Positions 1-7,653 of a DNA stretch of 64,000 nt are shown piece by piece. A program made the position numbers and the translations under genes. The stretch is from Pseudoalteromonas rubra (lineage in GTDB: Bacteria; Pseudomonadota; Gammaproteobacteria; Enterobacterales; Alteromonadaceae), in NCBI RefSeq assembly GCF_005887095.1, contig NZ_PNCI01000030.1, forward strand, positions 43,118 through 107,117, in the 5' to 3' direction. The notes beneath the pieces were generated by a model that did not search any database, was not told the origin of the DNA, and saw only the letters and a list, made by a program, of their open reading frames with translations. How positions within the stretch are numbered: position 1 is the first letter of the stretch; each line of letters begins with the position of its first letter.

Positions 1-1
1 G

Positions 2-346
2 AAGCTGGACATTGAATATGTTGATGTTGTAGGCGATGGCAATGAAGCACTGCGCAACCTGAGAGAATACCAACATTCGGAGGGGTATTCACTGGTGCTG
101 ATGGATTGCCAGATGCCAGAAATGGACGGTTTTCATGCGACCAAAGCCATTCGAAAAGGGCAGGCGGGTAAATCAAATATGGACATTACCATAGTGGCGC
201 TTACGGCTAATGCTATGGTCGGCGATGAGAAAAAATGCCTTGAAGCTGGAATGAATGACTATCTGAGCAAACCTGTGTCCATTGAGGCGCTGCTAAGCTG
301 CCTGAAAAAGCATCTAAACTATGAGCCGATCTTAGTCGAAGACTAA
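2..346 (+). CDS. Response-regulator receiver domain, C-terminal end of a hybrid sensor kinase (partial)
   Basis: The reading frame is open from base 2, so the gene begins outside the window. The 114 visible residues form most of a CheY-like receiver domain. The phospho-acceptor Asp lies in [13 protein letters not shown], the conserved Thr in IVALTANAM, and the conserved Lys in YLSKPV. The chain ends about 20 residues after the Lys motif with no output domain. The wording of the domain (MDCQMPxMDG, ALTANAMxGDEKKCLEAGMNDYLSKP) is that of receivers at the C-terminus of hybrid histidine kinases, and it resembles the receiver of the hybrid kinase at 55000-57261. The kinase part is therefore inferred to lie upstream of the window; a stand-alone receiver is possible. 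Confidence 0.85.
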   Translation, partial: KLDIEYVDVVGDGNEALRNLREYQHSEGYSLVLMDCQMPEMDGFHATKAIRKGQAGKSNMDITIVALTANAMVGDEKKCLEAGMNDYLSKPVSIEALLSCLKKHLNYEPILVED

Positions 347-487
347 TAATGCCAGTACATTGCTGCGCGTGAGTGAGCAATAAAATTTCACTGACGACCT
401 TGATAGTCAAATTGCGGTACGTAGGCAAATATGGCAACGAGAATATAATAATTGGGTTGAGCTAGTGCTATAAACTTTGGAGTATTG

Positions 488-1180
488 ATGAAGAGACATA
501 AGATAATTCTCCTTGTTTTTCTTGCGTTTTTTATGCTTTCCTTTGGATACTTCAAGAAAGACGCAATTGCCTGTGAATTGATAGGCGTAGCTCAGTTTTA
601 TGAAGTGTCGCCCAATCTATATGTTGATAAAAGTATTGATAACTTGCAGCAAGGTAAGCTAGCTAACGCTATAGAGGCTGCTGTAAAAAGAGTCTCTGAT
701 GTCTACGGTGCGCCTACATCAAACCCCAGAATTATTGCCACTGCTGAAGCCAAATATGCAAAATTTGGCTTCAACCCGACGGGCATGCAGACATCCGGGT
801 TTTTCAGAGAATGTATATTTCTTGGTCCTAAGGGGCTAAATACCGATGTTGTCGCCCACGAGCTTGTTCATGCAGAAGTTAGGCACAGAACAAATCTGCT
901 GGTGGAGTTAACTCAGTTACCAGCCTGGTTTATTGAAGGAACTGGGATCCAGGTAGATTATCGGGCGCCGTTTTTATTAGAAAACATCGATGTGACAAAT
1001 GAGGATGTCACTAAGATTAGGTCGGTGTTTTATCTCAGTGACTTTCCAAACACTAACGTTAAGTACTATCAGGCTTCATTGATTGCAGTTAAACCGATGA
1101 ACCCAAAGAATATGTACACTGCTCTGGAAAGATTGAATAATGGAGAACAGTTTGAGGATGTTTTTAGCGAGCTGTTATAG
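488..1180 (+). CDS. Secreted putative zinc metallopeptidase (HExxH, peptidase-MA-like)
   Basis: This 230-residue protein has an N-terminal hydrophobic segment (about residues 5-22) that looks like a signal peptide or anchor. It carries an HELVHAE motif near residue 126 and a downstream WFIEGTG motif about 25 residues later. That arrangement is the zinc-binding signature of the peptidase MA (gluzincin) superfamily: two His from HExxH plus a later Glu. The rest of the sequence matches no family I recognise, so the substrate is unknown. The ATG at 488 is preferred because GGAG lies five bases upstream; an in-frame TTG directly before it (485) is less likely. It stands alone, with about 140 bases upstream and 70 downstream. 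Confidence 0.7.
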   Translation: MKRHKIILLVFLAFFMLSFGYFKKDAIACELIGVAQFYEVSPNLYVDKSIDNLQQGKLANAIEAAVKRVSDVYGAPTSNPRIIATAEAKYAKFGFNPTGMQTSGFFRECIFLGPKGLNTDVVAHELVHAEVRHRTNLLVELTQLPAWFIEGTGIQVDYRAPFLLENIDVTNEDVTKIRSVFYLSDFPNTNVKYYQASLIAVKPMNPKNMYTALERLNNGEQFEDVFSELL

Positions 1181-1251
1181 TTGCTCCCTCGATTTGAAAT
1201 GCTGGTTGTCCGTTTACGCGGTGGTTCCAGGCCGATATTATTCGTTGTAGA

Positions 1252-3429
1252 GTGTGTATGTTAAAAGCGTTACCAGAGAAATATTATCTCACCCACTTTC
1301 ATGAACTGCAGGGGTTTATTGCAAAAACCAGCTTTCATCTTCTTACTCCACCGCAGCAGGCTCTGTTCGCAGAACTCGGGTCTCTAGATGAAGAGTGCCT
1401 GTGTTTATTGTTGCGTATCATCAATCGCAAACGTGTATATGTCACCAGAGCACAGCTGAATTACGCAGAAATCAAGGATACAGACGCCGCCCTGAATGAG
1501 TTGCGTAGCAAAGGGTTGGTGCAATCTGCGCATGACAAGGACGCTGATGTACTACTAGGGGAATTGACCAAGGAGCAGCTTCAGTTGATAGCGTCTGAGC
1601 TCATAGCGTCAGGCAAAGTGTCTCCTACAACCCCGGCAAAATCTGCAAAAAAAGCGTTATGGAGTGAGTTTGTTTACGCTCAGTGCGCTAACGTTGCGCT
1701 GGCAGATACTGCGGTATTTCGTGCCCACTTGTCTGCGCCTGTCAAAGCGGACTTTGAATATTGGTTATTTTTATTCTTTGGTAAACTGGGCGGCACTTTG
1801 CAGCAGTTTTCATTGCGCGATTTGGGAGTGATGCAAACACGCCAAGGGGTATCGTCGGGCAATGCGCACTTCTCTGAGCTGGCTGAGGCGCAAAGTGCCT
1901 ATTTTTATGTTAGCCAAAATAAGCACCTGAATAATCTAAGCTTAGACGACAAAGTGTTGTTAGCAAAACAGATCTATCAAGAGCAAGTACCTGCTGCCGA
2001 GGGGCTGATGGCACAGACTAAGCGTGATGATTTGACGCATAAGCTGGCTTGTCAGTTGGACCAGGAAGAACCAGCACTTGCGACGGTGATGCTTAAGGTC
2101 AGTAACCATCCAAAGGCACAGGAAAAATACATTCGTGCTCTGTACACGGCAGGGGACTATGATACTTGCCTGGCCCAGCTGGAAGAGGTGCTGGCCTGCC
2201 CACAAAACGAAGAGTTATTGATATTCGCCGAGGATTTTTCAGCGCTGAAATTCACTACCAAGCGTACCTCCGTATTGACAGACATACTGCGTCAAAGCGG
2301 CCCGCCTATCGCACTGGACGAAGCCTATGTTGGTTATCCCGAGCAGGGAGCAATTGCCTGGTATCACCGCCAGGGGAACAAAGCCTATCATGGAGAAAAT
2401 CAGTTCTGGCGCATGTTATTTGTTTTGGTTTTTTGGCCAGCACTATACGAATCGACAACTGGTGCACCCAGCAATGAATTTGATTTAACTCCGCGAAGCC
2501 TGAAATATAATCAATTTTATGAAGTACATAGCGATCATATTGAACAGATCCTTGGAAAAATTACAGATAATCAAAGTTTATTCGACTGGCTGCTGCGTCA
2601 GGCCAGTGCCCACTTTGGCAAACCGAATCGACTGGTCTTCTGGCACAGGTCGACATTGGACCTTTTATTGGTGGTCGCTCGGCTGATATCCGTCACGGCC
2701 CTCAAAACACACCTGGTTGCCATGTGTAAAGACTATAAAATGCTGAAAGATGGCTATCCTGACTTGATATGCATTGATGACAGCGATGTGTCATTTGTTG
2801 AAATAAAAGCACCAGGAGATAGTCTGAGGCGTAATCAGCTGGTGACAATAAGGCGTCTGATTGAGTCGGGCTTTAAGGTCGACATTCAGCAAGTGTGCTG
2901 GCAAATCGCGCCACAACAGGCCTATGTCGTCATTGATGTGGAAACCACTGGGGGCAAGAAGGAGTTTGATCGTATTACAGAAATTGCCATGGTTAGGATA
3001 GTTGATGGCAAAGTGGTCAAACGTTGGCAAAGCCTTATCAACCCATTGCGGCGGATCCCAAAATATATCACGGAGTTAACCGGTATTAGCAACGAAATGG
3101 TGGCGGATGCGCCCCTCTTTTCTGACGTTGCTCAGCAAGTCGAAGACTTTATGCAGGATGCCATTTTTGTCGCGCATAATGTCAACTTTGATATGGGGTT
3201 TATCAAAGCCGAGTTTGCCCGAATTGACCAGGTTTTTCAAAAGCCAAAGCTATGTACCGTGCAGCTGGGCAGAAAATGGCTGCCAGGTATGAAATCTTAT
3301 GCGCTAAACAAGATCTGTGCAGAGTTGGGAATTACATTGACTCAGCACCACAGAGCGATGGCCGACGCAGAAGCCACGGCACAGTTATTTATATTGATCA
3401 ATCAAGTCAGACTGGAAAATCAAGAATAA
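1252..3429 (+). CDS. FAN1-type VRR-NUC nuclease fused to a DEDDh 3'-5' exonuclease
   Basis: The 725-residue protein combines two nucleases. Residues 1 to about 550 follow bacterial FAN1 (Fanconi-associated nuclease 1 homologue): an N-terminal winged-helix/SAP-like part, a helical repeat middle, and a C-terminal VRR-NUC domain with GYPDL near residue 501 and FVEIKAPGD shortly after, the metal-binding D...ExK set. Residues 557-725 are a DNA polymerase III epsilon-like exonuclease: Exo I VIDVETTG (D562, E564), Exo II AHNVNFDMGF, and Exo III HRAMADAEAT. Bacterial FAN1 acts on branched DNA and interstrand cross-links, cutting from the 5' side; the fused exonuclease would add 3'-5' degradation (inference). 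The start is GTG at 1252 or ATG at 1258. No operon partner is evident. Confidence 0.88.
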   Translation: MCMLKALPEKYYLTHFHELQGFIAKTSFHLLTPPQQALFAELGSLDEECLCLLLRIINRKRVYVTRAQLNYAEIKDTDAALNELRSKGLVQSAHDKDADVLLGELTKEQLQLIASELIASGKVSPTTPAKSAKKALWSEFVYAQCANVALADTAVFRAHLSAPVKADFEYWLFLFFGKLGGTLQQFSLRDLGVMQTRQGVSSGNAHFSELAEAQSAYFYVSQNKHLNNLSLDDKVLLAKQIYQEQVPAAEGLMAQTKRDDLTHKLACQLDQEEPALATVMLKVSNHPKAQEKYIRALYTAGDYDTCLAQLEEVLACPQNEELLIFAEDFSALKFTTKRTSVLTDILRQSGPPIALDEAYVGYPEQGAIAWYHRQGNKAYHGENQFWRMLFVLVFWPALYESTTGAPSNEFDLTPRSLKYNQFYEVHSDHIEQILGKITDNQSLFDWLLRQASAHFGKPNRLVFWHRSTLDLLLVVARLISVTALKTHLVAMCKDYKMLKDGYPDLICIDDSDVSFVEIKAPGDSLRRNQLVTIRRLIESGFKVDIQQVCWQIAPQQAYVVIDVETTGGKKEFDRITEIAMVRIVDGKVVKRWQSLINPLRRIPKYITELTGISNEMVADAPLFSDVAQQVEDFMQDAIFVAHNVNFDMGFIKAEFARIDQVFQKPKLCTVQLGRKWLPGMKSYALNKICAELGITLTQHHRAMADAEATAQLFILINQVRLENQE

Positions 3430-3536
3430 CGGCTCGATGAGCAGGTAAGGTTTTTAGTTTTTTCTTGTTTAGTGTAAATTCCATTTCCTTTGTGATTTAA
3501 AATTGCCTGATAGGCTGTACCGAAAATAACAAATAA

Positions 3537-3935
3537 ATGGCGAAAATCAAAGGTCAGTATAATAAATACTTAATCAGCACTTTACTCGATGTACTGTGGT
3601 TATTGTCCACCGTACTACTCACATTTGTACTCATTCCCAGCCTGATTGCTGCCGCAATACCTGACTGGTCAATAGTGGCTTATCTGCTGCTAGCCAGTGC
3701 CATTGTATTTGGTGTTTACGCAAAAGATAAAAGGTTATCAAAGCAAGGGACAGAGCGGATCTCTGAGCGACAGTTACTCTTGGTATCAGCCTGCTCATTG
3801 CATATTCCAACCCTGTTCTGTATGCAAATTGTAAAGCATAAAACTGCTAAACTATCATTCCTCTTAAAACTACTGATGCTCTTGTTATTTCAAGTTGTAG
3901 GATTGGTAAGTATGCTAATAGGACTGTACATGTAG
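3537..3935 (+). CDS. DUF1294 family membrane protein
   Basis: This 132-residue protein has hydrophobic segments near residues 14-35, 43-60 and 110-130. A loop containing YAKDKRLSKQGTERISE is followed by a hydrophobic stretch and HKTAKLSF. That DKR...RI.E...HKT.K..F pattern is characteristic of the DUF1294 family of small inner-membrane proteins, whose function is not known. The usual Gly-Gly in the central segment is replaced here by Cys-Ser-Leu-His. The family often carries an N-terminal cold-shock domain, which is absent in this copy. It is separated from the upstream nuclease by about 105 bases and converges with the following minus-strand transporter. Confidence 0.7.
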   Translation: MAKIKGQYNKYLISTLLDVLWLLSTVLLTFVLIPSLIAAAIPDWSIVAYLLLASAIVFGVYAKDKRLSKQGTERISERQLLLVSACSLHIPTLFCMQIVKHKTAKLSFLLKLLMLLLFQVVGLVSMLIGLYM

Positions 3936-3966
3936 CGCGCCAGATCGCTGCCTGACGCGCTACATG

Positions 3967-6141
3967 CTAATTGAGTTCTAGCTTAAAATCGTAGTCAAGC
4001 TCGTCGATTAAAGACCAGCGATGTTGCTTGTTTTGCGTGCCTTTGCCAAGGATCCAGTAGTCATAGCTTTTGTTTATTTGGCCCTGACTGTGTTGAATTG
4101 TTAACCAGGCATCGACAAAACTCAATATATCCAGGTTGCGCTTGGCGACAGCAAATCCAACTGGGTATTTTAGTTCGGCGCCTTTTGGTACGACAACGCC
4201 AAACTCTGGGTGGAACATACTCCAGGCAAAGCCTGCCTCAGCACTTATGACCATGGCATCAAATTTTTCATCTGCGTCGAAAAATGCCTGATGGCTTGAA
4301 AGAGCTGAAACATCAATATGTTTATATTTTTTGGCCAGATCTTGCATCAGTGGGGTATATTCAACATGAGCCAAACGCAAGTTAGTATGGTTCAGTACTT
4401 GCTCTCGTGTCGCAAAATCCTTTAAGCGATGATCTTTGGCTATTAGGGCTAATTGCAACTCAAGTACCGGATCACTGAATCTGACTTGGCTGAGGTCTGC
4501 AATATTAATTTCTAATCCTGACATAGCGATATCAAAAAAACCTTTGTTCAGATATTCCGCCAGTTGTGCTTTTTTAAATGGAATAAACTCGACTTTAACA
4601 TCCAGATCCGCAGCCAGCTTATGTGCCAGGCTGATATCAAAGCCCACCAGTTCCCCTTTTTGGTTAAAGTAGCTAAAAGGGACGTTGTCTACCAGATAGC
4701 CAACTCTGAGCAGCTCCCGCTTCTTGATCACTTCAATATTGGTCAGTGAGAGTTCACCACTCTGATAGGCTTTAGGTACATGATTGAGTACTTCCGCCGG
4801 AACTTTATCGGATACAACCATATTGGCAATGACTTCATCTGCGGCCTGTGTACTCCGGGCCAAATGGTTGTTGGCAGAATAACTCAGCAGCATAAAAGCC
4901 GGGAGTAGGGCGCTGAGTAAGGTCACGTAATAGACCGAGCGGATCCGCTTTAAGTGTAGCTGGCGTTTGGTGTAGAAAATACTCAATAGCACAAACGAGA
5001 AAATATAAATCACAGTGGTTGGTGAGACGATTTTAGCCGTCAGCACAGACATAGACAGATATAGCTGATAACTGTCTGCGGGGATTTTAAGGCTATCGAG
5101 CAAGTAAGGAATAGCAATATGTACATTCGCAAAATAGCTCAACATGGCCGATAGCGTTACATTTGGCATCTGTTCCAGAGTGACCGGGCTACCAGTCAGC
5201 CAGGCTGCAAAGGTCACAAACATCAGCGTGGTGAGTTTTCCGAGGCTTGGGAAAGTATAGGCGATGGGTACCAACACTTCTGCAATGTGGTCTGACTCTT
5301 CATCGCTGCGCTTAATTTTTGCCAGGTGGGCCTTAATTCCCTCCGTTATTACCGGTAATACGATAAAAACATTGCCCGTACTGAATGCTGTGATCCAGGC
5401 ATTGCGCATGACCATGATGAGGTCTCGATATTTAACTGGGGTAAATGCTGCAACCAGCATAGGAAGCAGCGCAAACATCAGGTAAAAGCCCAGACATGCC
5501 ACCAACACCAGGTAAATTTGCAGGTTGTTTAACTCCTCCATGCTAATGGTGCCTGCGGTGCTTGCAGTCATGGCGAAGATCCCGATAGGGAAGAGCTTGA
5601 TAATTTTCTTAGAGATCAGAGATAAACCCTGACCGACTACTTCCAGCACATCAAGCAGGTTATTCTTTTGACCATTTGAAATCAGGGAAAGTCCCAGCGC
5701 AATACAGAAGATAACGAGTGCGGGTACATTCCCTTCGGCCATCGAAGCAAAGGGGTTGGCAGGAATATACTGGCTGACAAAATCGACCTCGGGTGCACTG
5801 GCAACTAATGCGGGCGAGAAAAAAGTACCGGCATCATGACTGGGTAAGGTTAGGGAAAAAGCCCAGATTACAGCCAGCCCAACGAGCCACAGGCTGATCA
5901 TCACTGTGGTTGCCTTAATTAGAATAGACTTAACCTGATCCGGATTAAATTTTCCCAGGCCAACGACCAGACTAACGACAATATAAGGGAAAATGGTGAT
6001 TTGCATCAGCTTAACAAAGCCTTCGCCAAGGGGTTTTAAAAATGCAACCCGTTCACCAAAAACCAGGCCACACACTATACCTAACAGCAGTGCCCACAGC
6101 ATCCAATTGATGCGTTTTAACCAATCGATAACTAGTTTCAT
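3967..6141 (-). CDS. Na+/dicarboxylate-type symporter fused to a C-terminal periplasmic binding protein
   Basis: Residues 1 to about 420 of this 724-residue protein form a DAACS/SDF (glutamate or C4-dicarboxylate:cation) symporter with many membrane segments and a conserved serine- and glycine-rich core (FSTGNVFIVLPVI and a later VLTAKIVSPTT). A further hydrophobic stretch (about 400-420) leads into a family 3 solute-binding domain (about 470-705) with the typical LRVGYLVDNVPFSYFN opening and GFDISLAHKLAADLDV. The binding domain would lie in the periplasm and may deliver ligand to, or gate, the symporter. The substrate cannot be read from the sequence; an acidic amino acid or dicarboxylate is the family expectation. 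The gene is monocistronic and converges with the DUF1294 gene. Confidence 0.88.
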   Translation of the reverse strand: MKLVIDWLKRINWMLWALLLGIVCGLVFGERVAFLKPLGEGFVKLMQITIFPYIVVSLVVGLGKFNPDQVKSILIKATTVMISLWLVGLAVIWAFSLTLPSHDAGTFFSPALVASAPEVDFVSQYIPANPFASMAEGNVPALVIFCIALGLSLISNGQKNNLLDVLEVVGQGLSLISKKIIKLFPIGIFAMTASTAGTISMEELNNLQIYLVLVACLGFYLMFALLPMLVAAFTPVKYRDLIMVMRNAWITAFSTGNVFIVLPVITEGIKAHLAKIKRSDEESDHIAEVLVPIAYTFPSLGKLTTLMFVTFAAWLTGSPVTLEQMPNVTLSAMLSYFANVHIAIPYLLDSLKIPADSYQLYLSMSVLTAKIVSPTTVIYIFSFVLLSIFYTKRQLHLKRIRSVYYVTLLSALLPAFMLLSYSANNHLARSTQAADEVIANMVVSDKVPAEVLNHVPKAYQSGELSLTNIEVIKKRELLRVGYLVDNVPFSYFNQKGELVGFDISLAHKLAADLDVKVEFIPFKKAQLAEYLNKGFFDIAMSGLEINIADLSQVRFSDPVLELQLALIAKDHRLKDFATREQVLNHTNLRLAHVEYTPLMQDLAKKYKHIDVSALSSHQAFFDADEKFDAMVISAEAGFAWSMFHPEFGVVVPKGAELKYPVGFAVAKRNLDILSFVDAWLTIQHSQGQINKSYDYWILGKGTQNKQHRWSLIDELDYDFKLELN

Positions 6142-6279
6142 AATCCCAGTGCGCGAAATAAAAAGAGCGAGATTATATTGAGGTTAGCTGAAATTAATCT
6201 GAATGCAGTGTAAAGAAGGAGGAAAGTGATTGAATTAAGTGGCCAAATTACATCACTCGTAATTTGGCCGGTAGGGCGA

Positions 6280-6471
6280 TTAGCACATTGCAGATGTACC
6301 ACATGTTGCGCCTACACTCGGTGTACAAGTGGCTGTACATGCGTTGGTGTTACAGTAGTCCATAGCTGTGTAACGCAGGCCACCAGCGACCTGAGGTGTT
6401 GCGTCATTTACCAAAGTTGAGGCATTGATAGACAGGTTTTTCATTTTCTTTTTATTGATAACAAGCTTCAT
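6280..6471 (-). CDS. Putative RiPP (class I lanthipeptide-like) precursor peptide 1
   Basis: This 63-residue peptide has a basic leader (MKLVINKKKMKNLS...) ending in TPQVAGG, then a 32-residue core rich in Cys (5), Thr and Ser. The first half closely matches the peptide at 49944-50144 while the second half differs, as expected for a conserved leader with a variable core. The leader style (KL.LNKKK.K.LS...TP.V.GG) is that of peptides described as class I lanthipeptide-type precursors in Bacteroidetes and marine gammaproteobacteria. The start is well supported: AAGGA lies about nine bases upstream of the ATG. No dehydratase, cyclase, radical SAM enzyme or exporter gene lies beside it, so modification is an inference. 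It is downstream of nothing obvious and divergent from the symporter gene's stop-distal side. Confidence 0.7.
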   Translation of the reverse strand: MKLVINKKKMKNLSINASTLVNDATPQVAGGLRYTAMDYCNTNACTATCTPSVGATCGTSAMC

Positions 6472-6836
6472 AATTTAGATCCTTTGATTTTTTAGCACCC
6501 AACGTATTGTGGGCAGAACTGAAGATACTAGAAATAAATAAATTATCAACCTTTGTTTTAAATTATTATAAAAAAGTTGATAATCCTGGTGGTTTTTTCT
6601 AGGCGTATTGAATGCTCAAGAGAGGTAAACTGTGTGTTTTTAACCTGGTGTTTGGCGCGTTTTCACACAGCTCTGTTCTGTGGCGGAGTCGTTAAAAACG
6701 GCAGAAGTACTTTCAAGTCAGGTTGTTCATATTCTTTCTTCACTGCAAGTTTCATGCATTTCCTTTGGCTTGCTTGTGCCTGTATCATTACGGGCACAAG
6801 CTTCATACCGAATTTGTATCGCATTTGCAGATATTG
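6472..6836. other. Intergenic stretch with an inverted repeat
   Basis: No convincing gene is seen in these 365 bases; short plus-strand frames here look like noise. A nine-base-pair inverted repeat (GCTTGTGCC / GGCACAAGC, 6772-6801) lies just past the stop of the malate synthase-like gene and could end its transcript, but it has no T-run. The part next to the precursor peptide gene (6480-6600) is AT-rich and probably holds its promoter. Confidence 0.4.
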
Positions 6837-7328
6837 TTACAGGCTGTAATCATCACCATTTTTTGCCCGATAGCACTTACGGTCTTGTTGTGTGACCAGG
6901 GCATGCTGTACACCAGATACAAAGCTCATCCACATACGGCTGCCCTGTTCCCCTTCACCCGTGACCGGACTGAGGGGCGTTTCATATTGCACATCATTTA
7001 AATGGGCGCGATCGTGACGGCCCGGCTCACATGCGGTATCAAAACTCAGTTCAATATGCATGGCATCGGCCTTTTTCAATAAGATCGCACTAGGCGATTC
7101 GCGGTGACCACACAAAGCGACAAACTGCTTACAGTCTTTCAAGCCACAGTGCTGTCCGTCGGCGAAAAACACCATCAGATGGTTGTAATAAACAACGTAA
7201 GAACTTACATCTTTATGAGATCCGAACTCCAAAGGGCAGTGTTGATCCAGATATTGCTTTGCGACGATCAGCTTTTGGCATTCTGTGCTGGTGTTTTCTA
7301 GTTCTGTCTGCTGAATTTGTGCTTTCAT
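6837..7328 (-). CDS. Stand-alone malate synthase G-like domain protein
   Basis: The 163-residue product matches, from memory of the family, the alpha/beta segment of malate synthase G that precedes the catalytic barrel core: PLEFGSHKDVSSYVVYY, a FADGQHCGL stretch, and SPSAILLKKADAMHIEL followed by a DxxHLNDVxYE region. In full-length enzymes (about 720 residues) the catalytic Arg and Glu/Asp lie after this segment, and they are missing here. The protein is therefore unlikely to be an active synthase. It is divergent from a ScfR/DUF3612 regulator whose relatives control glyoxylate-shunt genes, which suggests a sensing or accessory role in acetyl-CoA metabolism (inference). The ATG at 7328 has GGGAA seven bases upstream; an ATG at 7349 is an alternative. 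Confidence 0.6.
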   Translation of the reverse strand: MKAQIQQTELENTSTECQKLIVAKQYLDQHCPLEFGSHKDVSSYVVYYNHLMVFFADGQHCGLKDCKQFVALCGHRESPSAILLKKADAMHIELSFDTACEPGRHDRAHLNDVQYETPLSPVTGEGEQGSRMWMSFVSGVQHALVTQQDRKCYRAKNGDDYSL

Positions 7329-7512
7329 GTGTGTATTCCCAGTTACCATTGTTACCCGATACCTGTTGTCAGTGTGAGGTGAGAGCGGATTGGCTCATAA
7401 ATCACCGGTTGTCGTCACACGTCTAAATATCGCTACTATTATTGACATCCTGCACAGTCCTGTCGGCATGCAGGTTCTTCTGTTGACAAATTCAGTGTAT
7501 GAAAAAAAGCCG

Positions 7513-7557
7513 GTAAATTTCACAAAAAGAATTTTACAGTGTAAATTTTACAAAAAC
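7513..7557 (+). promoter_or_regulatory. Direct repeats upstream of the ScfR-type regulator, candidate operator
   Basis: Two near-identical 17-base copies (GTAAATTTCACAAAAAG at 7513-7529 and GTAAATTTTACAAAAAC at 7541-7557) are spaced 28 bases start to start, and a TTTTACAGTGTAAA palindrome overlaps the second copy. AT-rich motifs of the TTTGCAAA/TTTACAAA type are known targets of RamB/PrpR/ScfR regulators. Autoregulation, and control of the divergent malate synthase-like gene, is the inference. Confidence 0.45.
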
Positions 7558-7653
7558 TGGTCTGACCATGTGTTGTGGCATAGTAGTGAGGCGCGGGTTA
7601 GCGCCCTCACAGACGTAAACAGGAATGAAGCGGTGAAAAAAAATTCAGAACTC

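Noticed and set aside
6577..6849. 90-codon plus-strand ORF and overlapping frames between the precursor peptide and malate synthase-like gene
   Set aside because: Cys/Phe-rich, no motif, antisense to or between real genes; overlapping frames in three phases are typical of noise.
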